From assembly GCF_003863355.1 (NCBI RefSeq), contig NZ_QQWG01000014.1:47103-111102 (forward strand): a stretch of 64,000 nt of DNA. Direction: 5' to 3'. The notes beneath the pieces were generated by a model. It did no database searches and was not told the DNA's origin. It worked only from the letters and a program-made list of their open reading frames with translations. This DNA is from Ancylomarina euxina (GTDB lineage Bacteria; Bacteroidota; Bacteroidia; Bacteroidales; Marinifilaceae). Shown here piece after piece: positions 1 to 8,585 of the stretch (the first letter of the stretch is position 1; every line of letters starts with the position of its first letter). A program made the position numbers and the translations under genes.

Positions 1-2
1 TG

Positions 3-146
3 CAAATTAACTTCTTTCATATTTTATCCAATCAGTTGCAAATTGACAATTCAGAACAGCTCTTTATCGATGAAGAGAAAGAAGCCCTAAAAGCCGAAAA
101 CAAAACCTTGAAAGAGGTGATAAAATTGTTGGGTAGTGGGAGTTAG
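3..146 (+). CDS. C-terminal end of an unidentified protein (cut by window edge)
   Basis: One reading frame is open from the first bases of the window to a TAG stop and encodes 47 residues. It is rich in Glu, Lys and Leu and ends in a helical segment (KEALKAENKTLKEVIKLL) that looks like a short amphipathic or coiled-coil helix. This would suit the tail of a small regulator with an N-terminal DNA-binding domain, but that domain lies outside the window, so no function is assigned. The frame is closed on the + strand and the next gene is convergent. Confidence 0.45.
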   Translation, partial: QINFFHILSNQLQIDNSEQLFIDEEKEALKAENKTLKEVIKLLGSGS

Positions 147-179
147 TGGATGGAATGAAGCTTGGTTTACTGAAGCTAA

Positions 180-1184
180 CTACTGAGGATAATGCTTAGC
201 TGTATCCTTAATGCTATTTTCAATTTTAATGAAATCGAAGTTCAATCTATCCTTAATTTTCTGATTAGAATAATAGGTGCGATTGTGTGATGATCGAGCA
301 GTGGCACGTGTGAAGCTAGGTTCCTGGAATAAGAATATTTTCTTCAAATAAGCCAGTCGCCATCCAATTCCGGTTAATAATGGAGATGCATATTTGCTTG
401 GTTCAGGTAAATTCAACGCTTTTGCAATACTTTTGAAGATAAATTCGTAGCTGTAATTATCAGCATTTAAAAGGAAGCGTTCATTTTTGATATCAGAATC
501 CATAAGTTGAATCATCGCTTTGCTGACATCTCTTACATCTACATAACCCGTAATGCCTAGGGTGAAATATTTCATGCCTTTTGCCACTGTAGTAAAAAGC
601 ATTGATGAACCCTTATGCCAATATCCTGGACCAAGAATAATTGAAGGGTTAACAATAACCGCATCAAGGCCTTCTTCTATACCTCGCCAAACCTCAAGTT
701 CAGAATTAAATTTGCTTATTGAATATCCCGATCTTTTATCTTCAGGACTCCATGGGGTTGTTTCTGATACAATATCGTCTTTCTCTTCGGGGGTTCCTAA
801 AGCAGCAACCGAACTAACAAAGCATAGCTTCTGGATTTTGTGTTCAATGCAAGCGTCAACAATATTTCTTGTGCCCTCAACATTAATCTGCTTCATTTGT
901 TTCTTATCTGCTTTTTTGAAAGAAACTAAAGCTGCACAATGATACACCTTAGTGATTCCCTTAAGTGCATCATCCAGAGAATCGGTATCAAGCATATCGC
1001 CATTTACCCATTCAATTTTATCAAAGAGTTCATCAGCCTTATCAGAATAATACGCAAAGCAATCACGCACATCTTGTAAAGAGCTGTTCTCTCTTTTCAG
1101 AGCACGAATGGTTTCGCCTTTTTTAGTCAAATCGAAAAGCAAATGTGAACCGACCAGACCGGTACCTCCAGTAACTAGAATCAT
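180..1184 (-). CDS. NAD(P)-dependent epimerase/reductase, extended SDR family
   Basis: A 334-residue extended short-chain dehydrogenase/reductase. The N-terminus carries the Rossmann dinucleotide motif GGTGLVG (residues 6-12), and the catalytic Tyr-x3-Lys is visible as YSISK (Tyr154, Lys158). Length and the NPSIILGPGYW stretch fit the dihydroflavonol-4-reductase-like or nucleotide-sugar epimerase-like branch. The substrate cannot be read from sequence. It lies downstream of osmC on the same strand across a roughly 100-base repetitive spacer, so co-transcription is possible. The ATG start sits immediately before the Rossmann strand, as is usual for the family. Confidence 0.85.
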   Translation of the reverse strand: MILVTGGTGLVGSHLLFDLTKKGETIRALKRENSSLQDVRDCFAYYSDKADELFDKIEWVNGDMLDTDSLDDALKGITKVYHCAALVSFKKADKKQMKQINVEGTRNIVDACIEHKIQKLCFVSSVAALGTPEEKDDIVSETTPWSPEDKRSGYSISKFNSELEVWRGIEEGLDAVIVNPSIILGPGYWHKGSSMLFTTVAKGMKYFTLGITGYVDVRDVSKAMIQLMDSDIKNERFLLNADNYSYEFIFKSIAKALNLPEPSKYASPLLTGIGWRLAYLKKIFLFQEPSFTRATARSSHNRTYYSNQKIKDRLNFDFIKIENSIKDTAKHYPQ

Positions 1185-1188
1185 GATT

Positions 1189-1272
1189 TAATGAATGTGT
1201 AAATGAGTAAATGTGTGAAAGAGTTAATGCATTAATGAAAGAGTTAATGAGTCGGACTTAACTCATTAACTC
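1189..1272. repeat. Low-complexity spacer with a 12-bp inverted repeat
   Basis: The spacer between osmC and the SDR gene repeats variants of GAGTTAATG and AAATGAGTAA. It ends in a perfect inverted repeat: gagttaatgagt at 1241-1252 pairs with actcattaactc at 1261-1272 around an 8-base loop. There is no U-tract, so it is not a typical terminator. Spacers of similar character separate the suf genes near 56-58 kb. Confidence 0.6.
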
Positions 1273-1284
1273 AAATCTCATTCA

Positions 1285-1695
1285 CTATTTCTTCCAAACC
1301 AATTTAATGCTTTGCGTCATATTTGGACTAACACTTAAAGGCACTGGACTTGTTCCTGCTACTGACTCGATGATTTTTTTCTCATCATCCGTATAGGCTT
1401 TGTTAGGAAATACAAACTCGGCAACCACTTCAGAAACACGACGAGGATCGGCAGCCATTATTTTAGTAATGTTTAACTCTGTACCAACAATATCAATATT
1501 GTTATCGCGAGCTACAATGCCCATTATGGTCATAATACATGATCCGAATGAAGTTGCCATCAAATCGGTAGGCGAAAAAGCTTCCCCTTTCCCCTGATTA
1601 TCAACAGGAGCATCAGTGTAGATCTTGTTTCCTGATTGTAAATGAATATTTTCAGTTCTTAGGTCGCCTAAGTAAGTTGTTTTTACTGTTGTCAT
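1285..1695 (-). CDS. OsmC family protein lacking the second conserved cysteine
   Basis: A 136-residue protein of the OsmC/Ohr fold. These small dimeric thiol peroxidases reduce organic or lipid hydroperoxides. The conserved first half is clear: SPTDLMATSFGSC contains the expected peroxidatic cysteine at residue 53. The second signature, normally CPVxKSL, reads SPVPLSV, so the resolving cysteine is Ser at residue 116. That would leave a one-cysteine protein, either using an external thiol as resolving partner or no longer a peroxidase. Family assignment is firm; activity is not. Confidence 0.85.
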   Translation of the reverse strand: MTTVKTTYLGDLRTENIHLQSGNKIYTDAPVDNQGKGEAFSPTDLMATSFGSCIMTIMGIVARDNNIDIVGTELNITKIMAADPRRVSEVVAEFVFPNKAYTDDEKKIIESVAGTSPVPLSVSPNMTQSIKLVWKK

Positions 1696-2106
1696 GATAT
1701 TAAAAATTAATAGTTGTCATTTATTATTATCCACAACTTACTCAAGTTTAAGTATCATTTGAGAAAATCTGTGGTTAGTGTTTTTAACTGAATTCTTAAT
1801 GAATCCAAAGCTAAATATATTTATTAATTTCGGATTATAAGCTTTTTCCCAATTGAGCTTAATATTTGTTCATTACGATGCTAATCTGCACACTCATATT
1901 CCTTTGATTAAGTGCTTAGTATCGTTATCATGTCTTGTATTTTTTCTATATTTGTGAACTTTTGAGAAGAAGTATCGTATCCTAATTGATAACTATCTAG
2001 TTCACTCCATAATTTATGATTGGTGTAAGCTGAATTGTTTCAGTTATTTACATTCTTTTCAACCCGTTGGTTTACGGGATAAATTGTCAAGTATCAAAAC
2101 AAAAAT
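1696..2106. other. 411-base intergenic region upstream of ileS
   Basis: Separates the divergent osmC and ileS genes. It holds a TATATTTG element at 1947-1954 matching the Bacteroidota -7 consensus, without a convincing -33 TTG at the usual distance. If used, it would give a leader of about 145 bases. A short GC-rich hairpin (cccgt 2063-2067, acggg 2074-2078) lies about 30 bases before the ileS start. I find no T-box signature and no open frame. Confidence 0.5.
1947..1954 (+). promoter_or_regulatory. -7 promoter element (TATATTTG), probable ileS promoter
   Basis: Exact match to TAnnTTTG on the ileS strand. No clear -33 partner, so only moderate support. Confidence 0.4.
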
Positions 2107-5100
2107 ATGAGCACAAAATTTCCAGATTACAAGACCTTAGATCTTTCGCAGATCAATAAAGATATCTTAAAAGAATGGGAAGAAAACAAGACTTTCGACA
2201 AGAGTTTAGAAACTCGAGACGGAAATCCATCGTTTGTTTTCTATGAAGGACCCCCATCAGCAAACGGAATGCCTGGTATACACCATGTGATGGCCCGTGC
2301 GTTAAAAGATATCGTATGTCGTTATAAAACGCTTAAGGGTTTTAAAGTTGACCGTAAAGCAGGTTGGGATACCCACGGACTTCCAGTTGAGTTGGGTGTT
2401 GAGAAAGAATTGGGTATTACTAAAGAAGATATTGGTAAGAAAATTACTGTTGACGAATATAACGAGGCTTGTAGAACAAACGTGATGAAATACACACGTG
2501 AGTGGGAAGATTTGACTTCGAAAATGGGATACTGGGTGAATATGGATGAGCCATATATTACCTACGATAACCGATATATTGAATCACTATGGTGGTTGCT
2601 AAAACAGTTATTCGAGAAAGGATTCTTGTATAAAGGTTATACTATTCAGCCATTTTCACCGGCTGCAGGTACTGGATTATCAACTCATGAGTTGAATCAG
2701 CCTGGTTGCTATAAGGATGTAAAAGATACAACAGCAGTTGGTCTATTTAAGATTGAAAAAGACGAGAAAAGTAATTTCCTTTTCGAAGGGATCGACTGTG
2801 ATGCCTATTTCATGGCTTGGACAACTACACCTTGGACTTTGCCATCGAATACCGCTTTAGCTGTTGGGCCCAAAATCAACTATGTACGTGTACGTACTTT
2901 CAATCCATACACAGGTAAGGATTGTGTTGTGGTTTTGGCTAAGGAGTTATTTAATAATTTCTTCGATACTAATCTTAAAGACGTAGAGTTAAGCGAATAT
3001 AAAATTGGAGATAAGAAAATTCCATATAAGCCACTTTCTGAGTGTGCTGGAACTGATCTTGAAGGAATCAAATATGAGCAATTGTTGCCATGGGTGAAGC
3101 CAGAAGGTGATGCTTTCCGTGTAATTCTTGCTGATTTTGTTACCATTGAGGATGGTACAGGTATCGTTCATATTGCTCCTACTTTTGGTGCTGATGATGA
3201 TAGAGTAGCAAAGGCTGCTGGTATTTCTCCACTTATCTTCCGCGATAAGGAAGGTAAGATGCAACCAATGGTTGACCGCACTGGTAAATTCTTCAAAATT
3301 GAAGAACTTGATGAGGAATTCGTAAAGAACTATGTGAATGTTGAGCTGTATGCTCCTTATGCAGGTCGTTACGTGAAGAATGCATTCGATTCTAGTTTAA
3401 CAGAGAAGGATCCTACTTTGGATGTTGATATTTCTGTGGAATTGAAGAAGGGGAGTCAGGCATTTAAGGTTGAGAAGCATATTCACAACTACCCACATTG
3501 TTGGAGAACTGATAAGCCAATTTTATATTATCCATTGGATTCGTGGTTTATCAAGACGACAAAGGTTCGCGATCGTATGATCGAATTAAATAAAACCATT
3601 AACTGGAAACCTAAATCAACAGGTGAAGGTCGTTTTGGAAAATGGTTAGAGAATTTACAGGACTGGAATCTTTCTCGTTCTCGCTACTGGGGAACACCGC
3701 TACCTATTTGGGTGAGTGAAGACCGTAACGAAATGAAATGTATTGGTTCTGTTGCAGAATTAAAGAGTGAAATAGAGAAATCTATTGCGACAGGTTTCAT
3801 GGGCGAAAACATGCTCGAGAAATATGTTGAAGGCGATAATACAAAGGAAAACTACGAGAAGTTTGATCTTCACCGTCCATATGTTGACGATATTGTATTG
3901 GTAAGTGAGTCGGGACAAAAACTTTTCCGTGAGCTTGACCTTATTGATGTTTGGTTCGATTCTGGAGCTATGCCTTATGCACAGCAACATTATCCATTCG
4001 AAAACAAAGAAAATTTCGATGAGATGTTCCCTGCACAGTTTATTGCGGAAGGTGTAGATCAAACTCGAGGTTGGTTCTTTACCCTACATGCCATTGCTAC
4101 TATGGTATTCGATGGTGTGGCTTTCGAAAATATTATCTCAAATGGATTGGTTCTTGATGCATCTGGAAATAAGATGTCGAAGCGTTTGGGTAATGCAGTT
4201 GATCCTTTCTCTACTATTGAGAAATATGGATCTGACCCATTACGTTGGTATATGATTACCAATGCTCAGCCATGGGATAACTTGAAATTTGATTTAGGAG
4301 GGGTTGAAGAGGTTCGTCGTAAATTCTTCGGAACACTATATAATACCTACAGTTTCTTCCAATTGTATGCTAATGTTGATGGATTTACTTATTCAGAAGC
4401 GGATGTTCCAATGGAAAAACGTCCTGAAATTGATCGTTGGATTCTTTCTCTTCTAAACTCTTTAGTGAAAGAAGTTGAGGAATGTTACGATGCTTACGAG
4501 CCAACTCGTGCTGGTCGTGCTATTCAGGATTTCGTAAACGAAAACTTATCAAATTGGTACGTACGTTTATGTCGTAAGAGATATTGGGGTGGCGATTATT
4601 CGACTGATAAGATTTCGGCTTACCAAACACTTTATAAGTGTCTTGAAACGATTTCTATTTTGGGATCACCAATTGCTCCATTCTTTATGGATCGTTTGTT
4701 CTTAGATTTAAATTCAGTAACGAATCGTTATAGTGAGAATTCTGTACATCTAGTTGATTTTCCTGTAGCTGATGAGTCTATAATTGACAAATCTCTTGAG
4801 GAAAGACAAGATATGGCTCAGAAGATTTCTTCTATGGTTTTAGGTCTACGTCGTAAGGTAAAGATTCGTGTACGTCAGCCATTGAGCAAGATTATGGTGC
4901 CAATTCTTGACGAAAGCATGATTCCTCAGTTGGAAGCTGTAAAAGGCATTATCCTTTCTGAGATTAATGTGAAGGAAATGGAATTCATTACCGACACATC
5001 AGGTGTATTGATTAAGAATATCAAGCCAAATTTCAAAACTCTTGGACCTAAGCATGGTAAGATCATGAAGCAAATTGCTAGTGAAATTGCCAAAATGAAT

Positions 5101-5547
5101 CAGGACGATATCATGAATTTTGAGAAAGCAGCAGAATTTACAATTGTTGTAAATGAAGAAAATATTGTTCTTACACTTCAGGATGTTGAGATTATTTCGG
5201 AAGATATTCCAGGCTGGTTAGTTGCTAACGAAGGTAAATTAACTGTTGCGCTTGATGTTAACATTTCTGATGAATTACGTCAAGAAGGTATTGCCCGTGA
5301 ATTTATCAATAGAATTCAAAATTTGCGTAAGGATAGTGATTTTGATGTAACAGATAAAATTGCATTGGAAATTGTGATGCACGATGCGATAAACGAAGCA
5401 GTTGTAACTCATAAAGATTATATTGGAAGTCAAACTCTCGCTGAATCAGTAAGTTTGGTTGAAAAAATCGATGGGGAAGGTGCTAAAGACGTTGAAATCG
5501 AGGCTGGAATTGAAACTTTTATTCGAATTAAAAAGCTTAGTAAGTAA
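2107..5547 (+). CDS. ileS: Isoleucyl-tRNA synthetase, type 2, with GXHH signature
   Basis: An 1146-residue class I aminoacyl-tRNA synthetase that charges tRNA-Ile. The opening FYEGPPSANGMPGIHH is typical of bacterial IleRS2, the eukaryote-like form. Where most IleRS have HXGH, this protein reads GIHH at residues 57-60, so first and third positions are swapped. The second signature is KMSKR at 689-693, the usual IleRS2 variant. The editing domain occupies the middle third and an anticodon-binding helical domain plus a long C-terminal extension follow. IleRS2 enzymes are intrinsically less sensitive to mupirocin, and the GXHH form has been linked to hyper-resistance. No second ileS is seen here. 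A DksA-like gene follows 38 bases downstream. Confidence 0.97.
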   Translation: MSTKFPDYKTLDLSQINKDILKEWEENKTFDKSLETRDGNPSFVFYEGPPSANGMPGIHHVMARALKDIVCRYKTLKGFKVDRKAGWDTHGLPVELGVEKELGITKEDIGKKITVDEYNEACRTNVMKYTREWEDLTSKMGYWVNMDEPYITYDNRYIESLWWLLKQLFEKGFLYKGYTIQPFSPAAGTGLSTHELNQPGCYKDVKDTTAVGLFKIEKDEKSNFLFEGIDCDAYFMAWTTTPWTLPSNTALAVGPKINYVRVRTFNPYTGKDCVVVLAKELFNNFFDTNLKDVELSEYKIGDKKIPYKPLSECAGTDLEGIKYEQLLPWVKPEGDAFRVILADFVTIEDGTGIVHIAPTFGADDDRVAKAAGISPLIFRDKEGKMQPMVDRTGKFFKIEELDEEFVKNYVNVELYAPYAGRYVKNAFDSSLTEKDPTLDVDISVELKKGSQAFKVEKHIHNYPHCWRTDKPILYYPLDSWFIKTTKVRDRMIELNKTINWKPKSTGEGRFGKWLENLQDWNLSRSRYWGTPLPIWVSEDRNEMKCIGSVAELKSEIEKSIATGFMGENMLEKYVEGDNTKENYEKFDLHRPYVDDIVLVSESGQKLFRELDLIDVWFDSGAMPYAQQHYPFENKENFDEMFPAQFIAEGVDQTRGWFFTLHAIATMVFDGVAFENIISNGLVLDASGNKMSKRLGNAVDPFSTIEKYGSDPLRWYMITNAQPWDNLKFDLGGVEEVRRKFFGTLYNTYSFFQLYANVDGFTYSEADVPMEKRPEIDRWILSLLNSLVKEVEECYDAYEPTRAGRAIQDFVNENLSNWYVRLCRKRYWGGDYSTDKISAYQTLYKCLETISILGSPIAPFFMDRLFLDLNSVTNRYSENSVHLVDFPVADESIIDKSLEERQDMAQKISSMVLGLRRKVKIRVRQPLSKIMVPILDESMIPQLEAVKGIILSEINVKEMEFITDTSGVLIKNIKPNFKTLGPKHGKIMKQIASEIAKMNQDDIMNFEKAAEFTIVVNEENIVLTLQDVEIISEDIPGWLVANEGKLTVALDVNISDELRQEGIAREFINRIQNLRKDSDFDVTDKIALEIVMHDAINEAVVTHKDYIGSQTLAESVSLVEKIDGEGAKDVEIEAGIETFIRIKKLSK

Positions 5548-5585
5548 TACTTTTTTTGTTATCTTTAGGATCAAATCCAAAATCT

Positions 5586-5966
5586 ATGACTGAAAAAAAA
5601 CGCTATACAGACGAAGAATTGCAGGAGTTCAAAGAATTGATTTCTCAAAAACTTGCAAAAGCTAAAAAGGATTATGAAACGTTGAAAGCTGTTATTTCAA
5701 ATAGCTCGGGAAACGACATCGAAGATACTTCTCCAACTTTTAAAGTTCTTGAAGAAGGAGCTTCCGTTTTGTCGAAAGAAGAAGCGGGAAGATTGGCACA
5801 GCGTCAGGCTAAGTTTATAACTCATTTAGAAGCTGCTCTAATTAGAATAGAGAATAAGAACTATGGAGTTTGTCGTGATACAGGTAATTTGATTTCTAAA
5901 GAAAGATTGCGTGCAGTTCCTCATGCTACACTTAGTATTGAAGCAAAGAACAAGCAAGATTTATAA
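5586..5966 (+). CDS. DksA/TraR-like protein with degenerate zinc finger
   Basis: A 126-residue protein of the DksA/TraR superfamily, whose members bind the RNA polymerase secondary channel. It has a helical N-terminal part with Lys/Glu-rich hairpin and a C-terminal module ending NYGVCRDTGNLISKERL. Only one of the four zinc-ligating cysteines of the classical finger is present, which is the usual state in Bacteroidota members. The ATG at 5586 is chosen over the upstream TTG-type start at 5556 because a TATCTTTA -7-like sequence (5570-5577) would overlap the longer form. It follows ileS closely and is closed by a strong terminator. Name by family only; stringent-response function is inference. 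Confidence 0.85.
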   Translation: MTEKKRYTDEELQEFKELISQKLAKAKKDYETLKAVISNSSGNDIEDTSPTFKVLEEGASVLSKEEAGRLAQRQAKFITHLEAALIRIENKNYGVCRDTGNLISKERLRAVPHATLSIEAKNKQDL

Positions 5967-5985
5967 CAAATTATAACATACAGAA

Positions 5986-6020
5986 AATGATTGGAAGAGA
6001 AGTCTTCCAATCATTTTTGT
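5986..6020 (+). terminator. Rho-independent terminator after the DksA-like gene
   Basis: A perfect 14-bp stem (5986-5999 with 6004-6017) around a 4-base loop, followed by a short T-run. Confidence 0.85.
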
Positions 6021-6157
6021 TTATATTCGGAGGCTGTTAGTGCTGTAAGTAAAAATAGGATTCAGTTTTGTTAACAGTGATTTTGTTTTTCAATTGCGTG
6101 AGTGTGTATAAAACTCAGGAGTAATTGCAATTAAGATTTTAACATTAAAACAATAGC

Positions 6158-6775
6158 ATGTCATTAATAAAAAAGTCAGCACTCTTTATTGTTGTGCTTT
6201 TAATACTCGACCAGATTTTTAAAATTTGGATTAAAACCCATATGATGCTCGGAGAAGAGTTTTCAATATTTGGTGATTGGTTTATCATTCACTTTATCGA
6301 GAACAATGGGATGGCTTTTGGTATGGAGTTAGAGGGTAAGTGGGGAAAGATTCTATTAAGCTTGTTCCGTATTGTTGCTATTTGTGGAATTGGGTGGTAT
6401 CTAAATGATATCTGTAAGAAGAAAGCCCCTAAGGGCTTGATTTTATCTATCGGTTTAATCTTTGCTGGAGCAATGGGTAATATTATCGATTCGGCCTTTT
6501 ATGGGATGATTTTCAACGATAGTTATTATCAAGTAGCAAGCTTTATGCCCGAGGCAGGAGGCTATTCGTCATTTCTTCATGGTAAAGTCGTTGATATGCT
6601 TTATTTCCCTTTGGTTGATGGTAATTTCCCATCTTGGGTTCCAGTTTGGGGAGGTGAGCACTTTGTATTTTTCCGTCCTGTATTTAATGTTGCAGATTCA
6701 TACATTACAATTGGAGTGATCTTTATTCTTCTGTTTCACAAGAAGTATTTTGTAGAAGAAAAAACTAAAAATTAG
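6158..6775 (+). CDS. lspA: Lipoprotein signal peptidase (signal peptidase II)
   Basis: A 205-residue inner-membrane aspartic protease that cleaves prolipoprotein signal peptides after diacylglyceryl transfer. The family motifs are in order: LDQIFK in the first membrane segment, ENNGMAFG (49-55), GNIID (107-111), VVDM with catalytic Asp146, and FNVADS with catalytic Asp180. It is about 40 residues longer than the proteobacterial enzyme, owing to an insertion between GNIID and VVDM, as in other Bacteroidota. The window encodes several lipoproteins that would be its substrates. A bidirectional terminator separates it from the convergent gltX. Confidence 0.96.
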   Translation: MSLIKKSALFIVVLLILDQIFKIWIKTHMMLGEEFSIFGDWFIIHFIENNGMAFGMELEGKWGKILLSLFRIVAICGIGWYLNDICKKKAPKGLILSIGLIFAGAMGNIIDSAFYGMIFNDSYYQVASFMPEAGGYSSFLHGKVVDMLYFPLVDGNFPSWVPVWGGEHFVFFRPVFNVADSYITIGVIFILLFHKKYFVEEKTKN

Positions 6776-6801
6776 AAAAAAATTCAAATAAGTGGATATA
6801 G

Positions 6802-6833
6802 AAATAGCCTTGGAAATTCCAAGGCTATTTTTG
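6802..6833. terminator. Bidirectional terminator between lspA and gltX
   Basis: Stem aaatagccttgg/ccaaggctattt with an AT loop, A-run on the left and T-run on the right, so it can serve both convergent genes. Confidence 0.85.
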
Positions 6834-6850
6834 TATGTTATTAATTCTGC

Positions 6851-8377
6851 TTATAGGTTTTCGCAAGCATAATCGATACGAGATAAAGTTTCTTCTTTAC
6901 CCAATAGCTCTATAATATCGAACATATGTGGACCTTTACCAGCTCCAACCATAGCCAATCTGAATGGGTTCATTACCTTCCCAAAGCCAATCTCTTTAGC
7001 CGTAATCCATTCTTTTACGATAGCTTCTGTATTGGCTGAAGAGAAGTCGGATATATCACTTAAAATTGTTTTAAGCTCTTGCATTAGTTCTGGAGCATCT
7101 TCTTTCCAAGCTTTCTTAGCTGTTTTGGCATCGAATTCTTTGGGTGCTTCGAAAAAGAAATTCACATGCTCCCAAAGCTCAGAGATAAAGTCTACACGAT
7201 CTTTAACCATGCCACATACACGACTCGCTTTATTTTGATCTGCTTCAATTCCTTTTTTAGCTAAAACTTCTCGGTTGAATAGCTGACCAATTTCATCGTC
7301 TGATTTAGACATCAGATATTGGCGATTGAACCATTTAGTTTTATCGGGATCGAACTTAGAACCCGATTTCCCAACTCTTTCCAAAGAAAAAGCCTGTGAT
7401 AGTTCTTCCATTGAGAAGATTTCCTGCTCAGTTCCTGGGTTCCAACCTAAGAAAGCCAGCATGTTCACAAATGCTTCAGGGAAATAACCATCTTCACGGT
7501 AACCCGATGAGATATCCTGTGTTTTTGGATCTGTCCAAAGAAGTGGGAATACTGGGAATCCAAGCTTGTCACCATCGCGTTTGCTTAGTTTTCCTTTTCC
7601 AACTGGTTTAAGAATAAGTGGTAAGTGAGCAAACTTTGGCATGTCAGCTTCCCAGCCCAATTTGCGGTATAATAAAACATGAAGAGGCATAGATGGTAAC
7701 CATTCTTCGCCACGAATGACGTGAGAAATCTTCATCAAATAATCGTCAACCACATTAGCTAAATGATAGGTTGGCATCCCATCTGACTTGAAAAGAACTT
7801 TATCGTCAAGAGCCGAAGAGTTGAACACAACATGCTTTCTAATTTCATCATTAAGATGAAGCTCTTCGTTAACTGGCATTTTAAAACGAACGACATAAGC
7901 TTCTCCAGCTTCAATTTTTGCTTGAACTTCTTCAGCAGATAAGGCTAAAGAGTTATTTAAATTCCCGCGTGTTTCAGGATTGTAAGTAAAGGTCTTTTTC
8001 TCAGCCTCGTATTGGTTACGGATAGCATCCAGTTCTTCCGCTGTATCAAAAGCATAGTAAGCATCACCTGAGGCAATTAATTTCTCAGCATACTCGCGAT
8101 ATAAAGGCTTTCTTTCAGATTGACGGTAAGGACCATACTCTCCACCTACTGTAGCACCTTCATCTATTGTAATGCCACACCACTTTAGGGCTTCAGCAAT
8201 ATAATCTTCAGCACCCGGTACATAACGTGTCTGATCGGTATCTTCAATACGCAATAGGAAATCTCCTCCGTGCTTACGGGCAAACAAATAGTTGAAAAGG
8301 GCTGTTCTAACACCTCCCATATGTAAAGGTCCTGTTGGACTAGGGGCAAATCGAACTCTGACTTTATTATCGCTCAT
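6851..8377 (-). CDS. gltX: Glutamyl-tRNA synthetase
   Basis: A 508-residue class I synthetase charging tRNA-Glu. The N-terminus [12 protein letters not shown] (residues 11-22) contains the HIGH-like signature, and KLSKR (263-267) is the KMSKS counterpart. Length fits the bacterial GluRS family. An in-frame ATG 48 bases upstream (8425) is possible, but [15 protein letters not shown] is the normal N-terminus, and a TATCTTTG promoter element at 8437-8444 would place the transcript start at or inside the extension. Whether the enzyme is discriminating for tRNA-Gln cannot be told here; no glnS is in the window. Confidence 0.96.
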   Translation of the reverse strand: MSDNKVRVRFAPSPTGPLHMGGVRTALFNYLFARKHGGDFLLRIEDTDQTRYVPGAEDYIAEALKWCGITIDEGATVGGEYGPYRQSERKPLYREYAEKLIASGDAYYAFDTAEELDAIRNQYEAEKKTFTYNPETRGNLNNSLALSAEEVQAKIEAGEAYVVRFKMPVNEELHLNDEIRKHVVFNSSALDDKVLFKSDGMPTYHLANVVDDYLMKISHVIRGEEWLPSMPLHVLLYRKLGWEADMPKFAHLPLILKPVGKGKLSKRDGDKLGFPVFPLLWTDPKTQDISSGYREDGYFPEAFVNMLAFLGWNPGTEQEIFSMEELSQAFSLERVGKSGSKFDPDKTKWFNRQYLMSKSDDEIGQLFNREVLAKKGIEADQNKASRVCGMVKDRVDFISELWEHVNFFFEAPKEFDAKTAKKAWKEDAPELMQELKTILSDISDFSSANTEAIVKEWITAKEIGFGKVMNPFRLAMVGAGKGPHMFDIIELLGKEETLSRIDYACENL

Positions 8378-8436
8378 GATTTTATCCTTATAATATTTTA
8401 ATTCCTGACTCTCAGGGATGATCATTCAAATTTCGA

Positions 8437-8444
8437 CAAAGATA
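8437..8444 (-). promoter_or_regulatory. -7 promoter element for gltX
   Basis: TATCTTTG on the minus strand, an exact TAnnTTTG match about 60 bases upstream of the chosen gltX start. No clear -33 TTG. Confidence 0.45.
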
Positions 8445-8530
8445 ATAATTATTGCATCATCTGTGTTCGCTTCTTTTATACATGAGGCTTCTATTAAAGA
8501 AATATTTGACATAGATCTTGATAGAAATGA

Positions 8531-8558
8531 AAAAGGAGCCTCCATTTATGGAAACTCC
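8531..8558 (-). terminator. Terminator of the SPOR-domain gene
   Basis: aaggag/ctcctt and tcca/tgga stems with a small internal mismatch. On the minus strand the stem is followed by a T-run. Confidence 0.75.
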
Positions 8559-8585
8559 TTGAAATATTTTTAACCGAGGTGATTT

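Noticed and set aside
553..942. 129-residue frame opposite the SDR gene
   Set aside because: Fully antisense to a well-supported gene; no family signature.
1696..2106. Possible T-box leader before ileS
   Set aside because: No T-box core sequence or terminator/antiterminator pair is present; T-boxes are also not expected in this phylum.
8378..8425. 16-codon N-terminal extension of gltX
   Set aside because: The normal GluRS N-terminus begins at the internal ATG and a promoter element lies just upstream of the extension.
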